From: Rhodospirillaceae bacterium
GTDB lineage: Bacteria; Pseudomonadota; Alphaproteobacteria; GCA-2731375
Reading direction: 5' to 3'
DNA: 64,000 nt
Assembly: GCA_018701215.1 (NCBI GenBank)
Contig: JABIWH010000042.1
Span: 14,069-78,068 of the forward strand
Made by a program: the position numbers and the translations under genes. Position 1 is the first letter of the stretch. Every line of letters starts with the position of its first letter. The notes below the pieces were generated by a model, which worked only from the letters and a program-made list of their open reading frames with translations, ran no database searches and was not told the DNA's origin. Below, one piece after another: positions 1 through 8,380 of the stretch.

Positions 1-421
1 GCGGCAATCTATGCTTTTCCAATACCTCGGCTGCGTGGCCATGCTCCGGCCCGGCGGCTGGCGCTGCATCCATGACCATTTCATGAGCGTCATGGACCGC
101 CACCTCGCCGACGAAACGATAGCCACGCCGGGGTACGGTGCGGATCATATCCTGGGCCCTGCCGCTGTCGCCAATAGCCTGACGGGCCAGCTTGACGGCG
201 GTGCTGAGCGAGGCATCGGAGACAAAACGCCCCTGCCAGAGCTGTTCGTTCAACTCGTCCCTGTCAACCAAACGGTCGCGATTTTCGACCAGATAACACA
301 GCAGAACAAATGCCTGCGGCTCGATCGCACAGCTAACCCCATCCCGGCGCAGCTCGTGCAGGGCAAGGTCCAATTGGTAATCTCCGAACGAATAGATAGC
401 CGCCCCAGGCTCCGGCACCAC
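1..421 (-). CDS. Winged-helix transcriptional regulator, CadC/ToxR type (partial, runs off window start)
   Basis: Only the first 140 residues are in the window; the frame stays open to base 1. They form an OmpR/PhoB-type winged helix of the CadC/ToxR group: a beta-hairpin start (IYSFGDYQLDLALHELRRDG), the EPQAFVLL helix, then LVDRDELNEQLWQGRFVSDA and the recognition segment ending TVPRRGYRFVGE. The protein is clearly paralogous to the 672-residue regulator that starts near 3.1 kb, so a membrane helix, TolB-like domain and TPR repeats may follow outside the window. The start is the first of two tandem GTG codons, as in the paralogue. Signal and target genes cannot be read from the sequence. 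Confidence 0.85.
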   Translation of the reverse strand, partial: MVPEPGAAIYSFGDYQLDLALHELRRDGVSCAIEPQAFVLLCYLVENRDRLVDRDELNEQLWQGRFVSDASLSTAVKLARQAIGDSGRAQDMIRTVPRRGYRFVGEVAVHDAHEMVMDAAPAAGPEHGHAAEVLEKHRLP

Positions 422-500
422 GAAAACACTCCCTGCCAAAACACGCTTTCGCCTAACTGTAGGGTCGGCGCCGATAACTGTCCATGGCAGGGAGTGAAGA
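422..500 (-). promoter_or_regulatory. Leader of the partial CadC-like regulator, conserved with the paralogue's leader
   Basis: On the minus strand this leader shares blocks with the one before the second regulator (3134-3210): GCCATGGACAGT, CGCCGACCCTA, AGTTA, a TGGCA-GG block and GTGTTTTCGTGGTG reaching the start codon. Both contain a mini-ORF beginning ATGGACAGT (here 10 codons, bases 453-485). Shared non-coding blocks suggest a common promoter/operator, possibly autoregulation. Whether the mini-ORF is translated is unknown. Confidence 0.45.
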
Positions 501-504
501 TCAA

Positions 505-984
505 TTAGCCGGGCGTGGTGCGTTCAACGGTTTGGTGACGGCAGGCGGCGAATTCGCCCTGGGGGGCGGGCAGATTGACCTGCGCGCCGCCCTTCACGGT
601 ACCCGATATGCCCTTGAAGACGCCGGTGCCGCCGAACAGAACGCCGTCAAGCTTGGCCGGGGTGCCCGTGCCTGTCACCATATAGGTTGATCCGTCCGCC
701 GCCATAACGTTGCAGAAGAACGGCGCGCTATGATACTTGCCGCCGACCATGCCGCCCGAACCCACGCAACGGCCCGACATGCTCTTGTTCGGATCCTGGT
801 CATCGGCCAGCCAAGTATAGTTCATGGTAAAGGCCCAACCCATGTCGGCCTTGGTGGTGGCAAGCACGTCCGATTTGCCGCTCCAACAGGATGTACCGCT
901 AAATTTTTCGGATTTTGCCAGGGCCGGCGCACTTAGTGCCAACGCCAGAATAGTGGCGAGGATCGTGGTTTTGCTGCGAAACAT
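505..984 (-). CDS. Small secreted hypothetical protein
   Basis: A 159-residue protein with a clear Sec signal peptide: basic MFRSK, then the hydrophobic run ILATILALALSAP and an ALA cleavage site near residue 24. The mature part is rich in Gly, Ser and Thr and has four cysteines (SGTSCWSG, GRCVGS, FFCNVM, AACRHQ), so two disulfides are possible in the periplasm. The start is chosen because GGGAG lies eight bases upstream and the signal peptide begins there; an in-frame ATG lies further upstream. It sits between two paralogous CadC-like regulators on the same strand, which could make it a target of either. No family is recognised. Confidence 0.7.
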   Translation of the reverse strand: MFRSKTTILATILALALSAPALAKSEKFSGTSCWSGKSDVLATTKADMGWAFTMNYTWLADDQDPNKSMSGRCVGSGGMVGGKYHSAPFFCNVMAADGSTYMVTGTGTPAKLDGVLFGGTGVFKGISGTVKGGAQVNLPAPQGEFAACRHQTVERTTPG

Positions 985-1114
985 AATGAGGCTCCCATTC
1001 ATTGTTGCCGGCGCGTTTGCGCCTTTCTGATGGGAATATGATGGGCCGCATGGCGGCGGACTGCTTGTTAGATAGCTGGCAATTAGCTGATAGTTTCCTG
1101 AAAATTGGCCATTT

Positions 1115-3133
1115 TCAGCGGTCGCGCTGGATATCCTCAAGCGAAAAGTAGTAGCGGTCCCAAATACTGATATGGATAAAGGGCTGCGGCTTTTCCTTGG
1201 TCGGGGTCTCGTTGCGATAAAAATAGCTACAATATTTTCTATTGTTGAAAACGTAAGGAGAGTGGTAGCAGAATTTCTCTCCCTCTAATGACCAGTATCC
1301 CTTGGTCTTGGCCCAATCGTTGGCATAAGACAACCGGCCGTCGGGATAGAGGTCTATATCCACATCCAAATTGTAAATTGCTTTGGCGCGCATGCGCCGG
1401 CCAATAATTAGCCGCCTGATTTCTGCCCCGCTCAGACGTTTGGCGGGCTCATCCTTGAAACCATATGGCCATTCCGGTATCCCCGCCTTGGCCATGCTTG
1501 ATAGCCATTTATCCAATGCATCCCGATGCCAATGGCGCAGAAATACGCCTGAAAGCCGCCGATTAATCGCGGCCCAAAGTTTCCTGGTGATATCGGCGGA
1601 CCTCCTTGCCTCATCCAGTTTGCCCAAGGCCGCATTGTTTAGGGCGAGCCCCCAATGACCGTCATACCAATTGGGCGCCCGGGCCGCGACATCGGCGGAC
1701 AACCGGATAGCGGTTTCGTATCGACTACCCAGGAAATAGACCGTGGCCAGCTTGGCGCCGGCATAGGTATTTGGTGACGGGTCAAGCGCCATGGCTTTGT
1801 CGGCCTCGACCAGACCCTCGGTCCAGCGACCTTGTATCGCCAAGGCATGGGCCAGGGTCACGTGGGCCAGGGCCTGTTCAGGATTAAGACGCACGGACTC
1901 TTCCGCCGTGGCAATAGCCTTTGCCGGTGCCATTTCGATGAATTGGAGCACGGACAAGGCGTCCAAGGCAGCAGCATTTCCTGGCTCGAATTTTAGCGCC
2001 CTAACCGTCGACTGCCGCACCAGTTTTTGCGCTTCGGCGCTATCCATGACCCAGACCAGCGTCGAACGCCAAACATAAAGGGCCACATTCGCTATACCCG
2101 CGTAAGCGGCGGCAAAGGTTGGATCAAGATTTATGGCTTCTTCATAGAGCGCGATGGCTTCTTTGAGGCCGGGATTTTTCCGATTGTTGTCGGGGCGGGA
2201 TTCATACTTCAAATGGATGCTGCGCGCCCGAAGGTAGAGTTCATAGGCCTCCGGATTATCGGTCGGTGCCTCGGCCAGACGGCGGCGCTCATCGGCAGTC
2301 AGCTTAACCCGCAGGGCCGCGACGATTTTCTCAATCACCTCGTCTTGCAGGGAAAAAATGTCATTTTGCTGGCGGTCAAAAATCTCCGCCCACAAATGAT
2401 CGCCGGTTCGGCCATCAGTCAATTGCGCGTTGATGCGTATGGTGTCGCCCGCCCGGCGCACGCTGCCTTCCAACACGTAACGCACGCCCAGATCGTCGGC
2501 GATGTCCTGCACCTTGGTGCTTTTGCCTTTGTAGGTGAAGGTGGAATTGCGGGCGATCACCGACAGGCCTTTGACTTTGGACAAATGGGTGATCAGATCG
2601 TCGGTCATGCCGTCGGCGAAATACTCCTGGTTCTTGTCATCGGAAAAACTATTGAAGGGCAGCACGGCAATGGACGGGCGGTAAAGCGGCAGATTGACCC
2701 AATAGATAATGCCGGCACCAAATAGCATGACCAGCATGGTCGCGGCGGCTGCCAACCAATAGCTATGGTCCCGCCGCCCACGTTCCAAATGACCGGCAGG
2801 CGCATCGCCATCGATCGCACCGACAAAGCGGAAGCCCTTGCCCCGCACGGTTCGGATCAACATTTGGCGTTGGCCGCTGTCGCCAATGGCCTGGCGGGCG
2901 AGTTTTATGTAGGTGCTCAGGGCGGCGTCGGTAACGAAACGGCCGTCCCAGATCTGCTCGTTCAGCTCGTCCTTGGTGACCAGCCGCTCCCGGTGTTCCA
3001 CCAGATATTGCAACAGATCAAAAGCCTGGGGTTCAATGGCGCGGGCACGCCCATCCTTGCGTAATTCTTGTAAGCCGAGATCCAGCTCGAACGCGCCGAA
3101 GGCATAGATCCTTGCCTGCTCCCCCGCCACCAC
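1115..3133 (-). CDS. CadC-like membrane-anchored regulator with TolB-like and TPR domains
   Basis: The 672-residue protein has an N-terminal winged-helix DNA-binding domain (about residues 8-105, ending RGKGFRFVG) and one membrane helix (about 126-146, WLAAAATMLVMLFGAGIIYW). A TolB-N-like domain follows, typical of such regulators and related cyclases (SIAVLPFNSFSDD, GMTDDLITHLSKVKGL, YVLEGSVRRAGDTIRINAQL), then several TPR repeats from about residue 290 (ALYEEAINLDPTFAAAYAGI, EESVRLNPEQALAHVTLAHA). The C-terminal 80 residues are aromatic-rich and unfamiliar. The layout fits a one-component membrane transcription factor sensing a periplasmic or protein signal. It starts at the first of two GTG codons, like its truncated paralogue at the window start. 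Confidence 0.85.
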   Translation of the reverse strand: MVAGEQARIYAFGAFELDLGLQELRKDGRARAIEPQAFDLLQYLVEHRERLVTKDELNEQIWDGRFVTDAALSTYIKLARQAIGDSGQRQMLIRTVRGKGFRFVGAIDGDAPAGHLERGRRDHSYWLAAAATMLVMLFGAGIIYWVNLPLYRPSIAVLPFNSFSDDKNQEYFADGMTDDLITHLSKVKGLSVIARNSTFTYKGKSTKVQDIADDLGVRYVLEGSVRRAGDTIRINAQLTDGRTGDHLWAEIFDRQQNDIFSLQDEVIEKIVAALRVKLTADERRRLAEAPTDNPEAYELYLRARSIHLKYESRPDNNRKNPGLKEAIALYEEAINLDPTFAAAYAGIANVALYVWRSTLVWVMDSAEAQKLVRQSTVRALKFEPGNAAALDALSVLQFIEMAPAKAIATAEESVRLNPEQALAHVTLAHALAIQGRWTEGLVEADKAMALDPSPNTYAGAKLATVYFLGSRYETAIRLSADVAARAPNWYDGHWGLALNNAALGKLDEARRSADITRKLWAAINRRLSGVFLRHWHRDALDKWLSSMAKAGIPEWPYGFKDEPAKRLSGAEIRRLIIGRRMRAKAIYNLDVDIDLYPDGRLSYANDWAKTKGYWSLEGEKFCYHSPYVFNNRKYCSYFYRNETPTKEKPQPFIHISIWDRYYFSLEDIQRDR

Positions 3134-3210
3134 GAAAACACCCCCCTTGCCATAACATATGCCCAGATAACTCTAGGGTCGGCGGTCATGACTGTCCATG
3201 GCGGCAAGAA
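3134..3210 (-). promoter_or_regulatory. Leader of the CadC-like regulator, conserved with the paralogue's leader
   Basis: Counterpart of 422-500, with the same ordered blocks (GCCATGGACAGT, CGCCGACCCTA, AGTTA, TGGCA-GG, GTGTTTTCGTGGTG). The mini-ORF starting ATGGACAGT is 8 codons here (3173-3199) and also passes through an arginine-rich RRP. A retained duplicate promoter or operator is the simplest reading. Confidence 0.45.
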
Positions 3211-3233
3211 AGCAAATCTCGGAAAACCGCTAG

Positions 3234-3860
3234 TTAAGTGCCCAGAAAAATCACCCGCACGTAGTCCCGCAACAGCATGATCTGCTGCGGCAGGACTCTT
3301 TTGTCATGCACCACTTTCGAAACGATGATGCCCCCATCCACCAGGACCGAGACCATATCGGCCAGGGCATCAAGGTCCACATCGATCTTGGGTGGATGGC
3401 GGGCGGCAATCAAATCAAAGCGTGTACGAAATCGGGCGCGCCAACCCAGCACGGCTTCTTTGTTAAGTGCCCGGATATCCTTGGAGAACAAATTCTCCTG
3501 ATAACAATAAGAGGCAACCAGGCAGCCGGGGTGGCCTTCCGGCAGGTCGAGCATCATTTCCGCAAACATCTTCATGCCCACGAGAAAACCATGCAATGGG
3601 TCTTCATGCAGTTCGTCGCCACGCCGGAATAATTCATCCAGCAGCTCTTCCTCGTTATCGATGTAGCGCTGCAAAAGGGCCTCGGCCAATTCGCCCTTAC
3701 CCTTGAAGTGATAGAAAAAACCGCTCTTGGTAATGCCGACGGCCGCAATCAACTCATCAATGGACGTCGCGGCGAAGCCTTTCGCAAGAACCGATTGTTC
3801 CGCTACCTCGAGCAAACGCGCCCGTGTTTCGGGACCCCGCTTTGGTGACAAATTGCTCAT
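3234..3860 (-). CDS. TetR-family transcriptional regulator
   Basis: The 208-residue length is usual for TetR repressors. The N-terminal helix-turn-helix is clear: RARLLEVAEQSVLAKGFAAT, then SIDELIAAVGITKSGFFYHF and KGKGELAEALLQRY. The C-terminal part (about 80-208) is a helical ligand-binding domain with the signature LPEGHPGCLVASYCYQE seen in TetR proteins with a TetR_C-type domain. The start MSNLSPKRG is preferred over an upstream GTG because the domain begins right after it. It is divergent from the homocysteine methyltransferase-type gene with about 245 bases between starts, so that gene is a plausible target. Confidence 0.85.
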   Translation of the reverse strand: MSNLSPKRGPETRARLLEVAEQSVLAKGFAATSIDELIAAVGITKSGFFYHFKGKGELAEALLQRYIDNEEELLDELFRRGDELHEDPLHGFLVGMKMFAEMMLDLPEGHPGCLVASYCYQENLFSKDIRALNKEAVLGWRARFRTRFDLIAARHPPKIDVDLDALADMVSVLVDGGIIVSKVVHDKRVLPQQIMLLRDYVRVIFLGT

Positions 3861-4105
3861 TTTCAATACCCAATCGTGACCGCAACGGCGCAACTGTACC
3901 ACAAGTCAAGTTGGCGGCGGCGACCAGCATCCACCACGCCCGTCGAAACCCGCCACACCAAGCATAACATATTGAAAACACGGGATAATACAGAAATCTC
4001 AATGACAAAACCATGGGTTCACTAGTTTATTTCCCCGCCTTTTACGACATTCCTAGACAGGCCCGGGCCACATGGCGGGGCGGAATTCAACAGGAAGTGA
4101 GACCA

Positions 4106-5053
4106 ATGGCAAAATATCGCAGACACTTACCACAGCTGGATGGCGGCCGGTTCTTGACCGATAGTGGCCTGGAAACCATCTTAATTTTTCACCATGGCAT
4201 CGATTTGCCCTATTTCGCGGCATTTGATCTGTTGCGCGATCAGGCCGGGACTGAGACGCTGCGTAAGTATTTCCAAACCCATGCCGCCATCGCGCGGGAT
4301 GCGGACATGGGCTTCGTCCTGGAGACCCCGACCTGGCGGGCCAGTGCCGATTGGGGCAACCAAATGGGCTATTCTAAGGAGGCCCTGGCCGCGATCAACG
4401 AGGATGCCGTGGCACTCTTGGAAGAAATGCGGGCTGAATTTGAAACAGCATCGACACCCATGGTCATCAGTGGCCAGATCGGCCCACGTGGCGACGGCTA
4501 TAACCCCGGTGAAATCATGAGCCCGGCAGAAGCCCAGGCCTATCATGCGCCTCAAATCGATGTTTTCGCCGGAACCGGCGCGGATATGGTGACCGCAATG
4601 ACCATCAACAACGTCAACGAAGGCATCGGCATCGCCCAGGCGGCAAAGACAGCGGGCATCCCTTCGGTGATTGGCTTTACCTTGGAAACCGATGGCCATC
4701 TGCCCACCTCTCAAAGCCTGGCCGACGCCATCGCGGAGGTTGATGCGGCCACGGACAGTGCCCCCGTCTACTATCTGATCAACTGTGCCCATACGTCCCA
4801 CTTCATGGACAAGCTAAATGGTGACGAAGGCTGGATGGATCGGATCGGGGCCATCCGCGCCAACGCCTCCCGCTGCAGCCATGCGGAACTGGACGAGGCC
4901 GAGGAACTGGATGCGGGCAATCCAAAGGAACTGGCCGCGGATTACCGGACAATCACGGACCGGTTCAGCCAGATCAAGGTTCTGGGCGGCTGTTGCGGCA
5001 CGGATCATCGCCATATTGTCGAGATCAGTGCTGCCTGCAAGGAGGCCGCTTAG
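4106..5053 (+). CDS. Homocysteine S-methyltransferase family protein
   Basis: The 315-residue protein has the (beta/alpha)8 methyltransferase fold of the zinc-dependent MmuM/BHMT family. It starts with LTDSGLETILIFHHGIDLP, and the three zinc cysteines are visible in LINCAHTSH and in VLGGCCGTDHRHI near the C-terminus. Family members move a methyl group from S-methylmethionine, betaine or similar donors to homocysteine, and some use selenocysteine or selenohomocysteine as acceptor. The donor cannot be told from sequence. The start has AGGAAG five to eight bases upstream. An SDR follows on the same strand, and the selenium locus lies about 1 kb further on; a selenium link is conceivable but unproven. 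Confidence 0.8.
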   Translation: MAKYRRHLPQLDGGRFLTDSGLETILIFHHGIDLPYFAAFDLLRDQAGTETLRKYFQTHAAIARDADMGFVLETPTWRASADWGNQMGYSKEALAAINEDAVALLEEMRAEFETASTPMVISGQIGPRGDGYNPGEIMSPAEAQAYHAPQIDVFAGTGADMVTAMTINNVNEGIGIAQAAKTAGIPSVIGFTLETDGHLPTSQSLADAIAEVDAATDSAPVYYLINCAHTSHFMDKLNGDEGWMDRIGAIRANASRCSHAELDEAEELDAGNPKELAADYRTITDRFSQIKVLGGCCGTDHRHIVEISAACKEAA

Positions 5054-5164
5054 GGTCATTGACCTTGCACTCCCCTTCCCCGAACGTCGCTATTGCATTG
5101 CCGTGGCCTGGATGGTTCAAAGGCATTGGCCGCAAGAGATTGATTATCGGGGAAGGGGAGCTTG

Positions 5165-5938
5165 GTGCAGGAGCTCGAGAACAAGACAGCGCTGGTTACC
5201 GGCGCCAGCAAGGGCATTGGCGCCGCCACCGCGCGGGAATTCGCCGGTCTTGGCGTCAATGTCGTATTGGCGGCGCGCTCGGAAAGTGAAACTGAGGCGA
5301 TCGCGGCTGAAATCAGGCAGGCCGGGGGCCGGGCCGAAGCCGTGCGTTGCGATGTCAGCCGTTATGACGATGTCGCCGCCGCCGTGGCCCACTGTCAGAA
5401 AGCGTTCGGTGGCTTGGATATTCTGGTCAACAACGCCGGCGTCATCGAACCAATCGCGCGCCTTACGGACTCCGACCCCGACGCCTGGGGCCGGGCCGCC
5501 GACATCAACTACAAAGGTGTTTACCATGGCTTGCGTGCCGCAATTCCTGTGATGACGGCACAAGGTTCTGATAGGCGTGGGGGCGTCATCGTCAACGTTA
5601 GCTCGGGCGCCGCGACGGGCGTGCGCGAGGGGTGGAGCCATTATTGCTCGGCCAAGGCGGCGGCGCTGTCATTGACCCGTTGCGCCCATTTGGAATATTC
5701 CGACCAGGGCATACGGGTGGTTGGCCTGAGCCCCGGCACCGTGGCGACGGAGATGCAGATCCTCATCAAAGCCTCGGGCATCAATCCGGTCAGTCAGCTG
5801 GACCCATCCGTTCATATCCCCGCCGATTGGCCGGCCCGCGCCATCGCCTGGCTGTGTACCGAGGACGCGGCGGAATTTTGTGGCACCGACGTCTCTCTAA
5901 AGGACGACGCGATCCGTCGGCGCGCCGGCCTGAAATAG
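5165..5938 (+). CDS. Short-chain dehydrogenase/reductase (SDR)
   Basis: A classical SDR of 257 residues. It shows the Rossmann motif TGASKGIG (about residue 12), the DILVNNAG structural motif, the catalytic Ser in NVSSGAA and the active-site YCSAK (YxxxK), then LSPGTVATEM. It would oxidise an alcohol or reduce a carbonyl with NAD(P)(H); the substrate is unknown. The start could be TTG at 5162 or GTG at 5165; GTG is chosen because the purine-rich AAGGGGAG upstream is better spaced from it. It lies about 110 bases after the methyltransferase gene and may be cotranscribed with it. Confidence 0.85.
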   Translation: MQELENKTALVTGASKGIGAATAREFAGLGVNVVLAARSESETEAIAAEIRQAGGRAEAVRCDVSRYDDVAAAVAHCQKAFGGLDILVNNAGVIEPIARLTDSDPDAWGRAADINYKGVYHGLRAAIPVMTAQGSDRRGGVIVNVSSGAATGVREGWSHYCSAKAAALSLTRCAHLEYSDQGIRVVGLSPGTVATEMQILIKASGINPVSQLDPSVHIPADWPARAIAWLCTEDAAEFCGTDVSLKDDAIRRRAGLK

Positions 5939-6079
5939 GCAGCATCCGCCGATCCCGCTATTGACGATAAAGCCGACGACGAGACAAGCTGGGCAGTCAG
6001 TTTGGATTTGAGCCGGAACGGACCCCGAAGCAAAACTTGATTTGCATCGCGTGTCCTGTGCCAGTCCATCAAATGGTCA

Positions 6080-7390
6080 TCATACTTTGCATGTTCGAAA
6101 GCCAGCGAAGACGTCGCGGCGTTCGGGGCCGAAAAAATTGCGGTAGGTGCCGTGGATCATGCGCCCTCGGGTCGTCCAGGCGCCGCCGCGCATGACTTTG
6201 GTGTCGCCGAACAGCATGGTTGAATAGTCCTTGTAGGCATCGGCGGAAAACCCAGCGAATGGCTCGAAAGTATCGGCTGTCCATTCCCAGACATTGCCCA
6301 GCATTTGACGACAACCGAAGGCACTGTCGCCGGCGGGTAGCGCACCAACATCGAGGGGCCCCAGAGCACGCCCATCAAGGTTGGCCCGGGCCGGGTCCGG
6401 AATGGTATCGCCCCAGGGATAGCGCCGTTTGATGGGCGCCAAATCGCCGCTCGGATCGGCGTCGCCCAGGGCCGCGGCTTCCCATTCCGCCTCGCTGGGC
6501 AGACGCTGGCCGGCCCAGTTGCAGTAAGCGCTGGCTTCGTACCAATTGACATGAATGACGGCCTCGTGGGGCGGCAGGGGGAACGTCCGATCAAAGCGCC
6601 GGACCAGCCAATTGCCAGGACTATCGGATTGCCAATAAACGGGATGCCGTGCCTCGGCTTGCTGCCGCCAGGCCCAGCCGGCCGGATCCCAAAAAGCTGC
6701 ATTGTCATAACCGCCATCATCGACAAAGGCCTGAAATTCAGCATTGGTGACGGCGGCCTTGGATATTCCAAACGGCGCAATAATGACGTCGTGGGCCCAT
6801 TTCTCGTTATCGAACAGGAACGGCGCGGATTTTTCAGCCCCCATTCTAAAGCGGCCGCCGGGCACGGCGGCCCAGCCCGGATAGTGACCCAGCAATCGTT
6901 CGGCGCTGACGTCTACCGCGATGTCCAGATTAGGCGTGGGATAGGCCAGGTTTTGCCGCGCCCACAAAAACGCCTCGGTGTGCATATCCTCGTGAAAAAT
7001 GCCGAACTGATAAATAAAGCTGTCCTGTTCAGAGGCCATTTCGCCGTCCAAACGCTCGACCAGCCGGTCAAACACGGTCTGCATATAGGCCAGCGTGTCG
7101 GCTCGGTTCGGCAGGGGCAGGTCCCATCTGACATCATGATGGACAGTGATCGAATCGTAGAGCCGGTCCGCCCGTTCACCAATGACACTGTCATAGCCGT
7201 ACAACTGACGCAGAATGAAAAATTCATAGAAATATGCCGTATGGCCAATTTCCCACTTTAGGGGATTAACCGTGCGGATCTTTGGACCCATAATCTGGAG
7301 ATCATCCAGATCACCGACCAGTTCCAGAGTTCGGTTGCGGGCGTCTTGCATACTGGCGATCAAATGTGCGGTACTGACGGGCTGGGTCAT
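6080..7390 (-). CDS. senA: SenA-type selenoneine synthase (EgtB-like non-heme iron enzyme)
   Basis: The 436-residue protein has the two-domain EgtB architecture: an N-terminal DinB-like four-helix bundle (about 8-160) and a C-terminal formylglycine-generating-enzyme fold (about 175-436; VPGGRFRMGAE, HVNWYEASAYCNWAGQRLPS, LGNVWEWT, VMRGGAW, FAGFRTCKV). The three iron-binding histidines are visible as H50 (EIGHTAYF), H133 and H137 (HEDMHTEA). EgtB couples hercynine to a thiol; the selenium homologue SenA joins hercynine to selenosugar to form selenoneine. SenA is preferred over EgtB because a SenB-type glycosyltransferase starts 27 bases away divergently and a selenophosphate synthetase follows. 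No egtC, egtD or egtE is adjacent. AGGGAC precedes the ATG. Confidence 0.85.
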   Translation of the reverse strand: MTQPVSTAHLIASMQDARNRTLELVGDLDDLQIMGPKIRTVNPLKWEIGHTAYFYEFFILRQLYGYDSVIGERADRLYDSITVHHDVRWDLPLPNRADTLAYMQTVFDRLVERLDGEMASEQDSFIYQFGIFHEDMHTEAFLWARQNLAYPTPNLDIAVDVSAERLLGHYPGWAAVPGGRFRMGAEKSAPFLFDNEKWAHDVIIAPFGISKAAVTNAEFQAFVDDGGYDNAAFWDPAGWAWRQQAEARHPVYWQSDSPGNWLVRRFDRTFPLPPHEAVIHVNWYEASAYCNWAGQRLPSEAEWEAAALGDADPSGDLAPIKRRYPWGDTIPDPARANLDGRALGPLDVGALPAGDSAFGCRQMLGNVWEWTADTFEPFAGFSADAYKDYSTMLFGDTKVMRGGAWTTRGRMIHGTYRNFFGPERRDVFAGFRTCKV

Positions 7391-7417
7391 TGAGGGTCCC
7401 TGAATTGGAATGAATGC

Positions 7418-8380
7418 GTGAAGATTAGCCTAATCACCCCGGCCGGCAAACATTCGAGAAACGGAAACCGGACCACGGCCGTGCGCTGGGCCCGATTGTT
7501 GCGTCAAGCCGGCCACCGGGTGAGAATTGCCACGGATTACCAGGGCGAAGCGGCCGATGCCATGATCGCCCTGCACGCACGCCACAGCGCTGCGGCGGTG
7601 CGGCGTTATCGGGAACAGATGCGGCAAGGACCATTGGTTGTCGGCCTGGGCGGCACGGACGTCAATACGTATTTGAAGACAGAGCGGGCCTTGACCTTGG
7701 GCAGTATGGAAATGGCCGATGCGCTGATCTGCCTGCATGATCTGATCGGCCCGGAATTGCCAGCGGCAATGCGCGGTAAACTGCATGTTGTCCGGCAATC
7801 AGCGCCTCCGCTGGCCCAGCCCAGGCAACCGTCAAAACGCCATTTCGATGTCTGTGTGATCGGTCATTTGCGGGCCGAAAAAGATCCGTTCCGCACGGCC
7901 CTGGCGGCACGGCGATTGCCGGCAGCCTCGAGATTGCGGGTGCATCATCTGGGCGGCACGCATAGCGCGGATTATGCGGCCCAAGCCAGGGCTGAAATGG
8001 CCCGGAACCCGCGTTACCTTTGGCGCGGCGCGGTGCCCGGCGGGCGGGTGCGCCGGGAATTCGGTAAAACCCACGCCATGGTGATCAGTTCCCTCCAGGA
8101 AGGTGGCGCCAATGTGGTCTCGGAGGCCGTCGCCGCCGGCGTGCCGATCATTGCCAGCGATATATCCGGCAATATCGGTTTGCTGGGGCCGGATTACCCT
8201 GGCTACTACCCGGTTGGTGATGAAGCGGCTTTGGCCGAAATGCTATTGCGGGCCGAAATGCAGCCCGGGTTTTTGCCATGCCTAGCGCGCCATGGCGGCA
8301 AGCTCGCGCCCTTGTTTCAGCCGGCCCATGAACGGGCCGCCCTGGCGAAAATCATCAACGCGGTCAGCCGACCAAGGTGA
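7418..8380 (+). CDS. senB: SenB-type selenosugar synthase (GT-B glycosyltransferase)
   Basis: The 320-residue GT-B glycosyltransferase starts with ISLITPAGKHSRNGNRTTAV, typical of the family once known only as a putative glycosyltransferase beside selenophosphate synthetases. The donor-site EX7E motif is present (EGGANVVSE, then AVAAGVPIIASD). SenB uses selenophosphate and a UDP-sugar to make a 1-seleno-sugar, the selenium donor for SenA. The GTG start is supported by a GGAA six bases upstream and by the family N-terminus. Its 5' end is 27 bases from the divergent senA start, and its last 17 bases overlap the 3' end of the opposite-strand senC, an unusual packing. Confidence 0.87.
   Translation: MKISLITPAGKHSRNGNRTTAVRWARLLRQAGHRVRIATDYQGEAADAMIALHARHSAAAVRRYREQMRQGPLVVGLGGTDVNTYLKTERALTLGSMEMADALICLHDLIGPELPAAMRGKLHVVRQSAPPLAQPRQPSKRHFDVCVIGHLRAEKDPFRTALAARRLPAASRLRVHHLGGTHSADYAAQARAEMARNPRYLWRGAVPGGRVRREFGKTHAMVISSLQEGGANVVSEAVAAGVPIIASDISGNIGLLGPDYPGYYPVGDEAALAEMLLRAEMQPGFLPCLARHGGKLAPLFQPAHERAALAKIINAVSRPR

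Noticed and set aside
11..508. Long open frame on the plus strand at the window start
   Set aside because: It is antisense to the clear winged-helix domain on the minus strand and has no family features.
2027..2725. Open frame antisense to the CadC-like regulator
   Set aside because: Arises from codon bias of the opposite-strand gene, whose domains are unambiguous.
6080..7390. Ergothioneine synthase EgtB
   Set aside because: Same fold and iron site, but no egtC, egtD or egtE adjoins it and the SenB/SelD neighbours indicate selenoneine. EgtB activity cannot be excluded from sequence alone.
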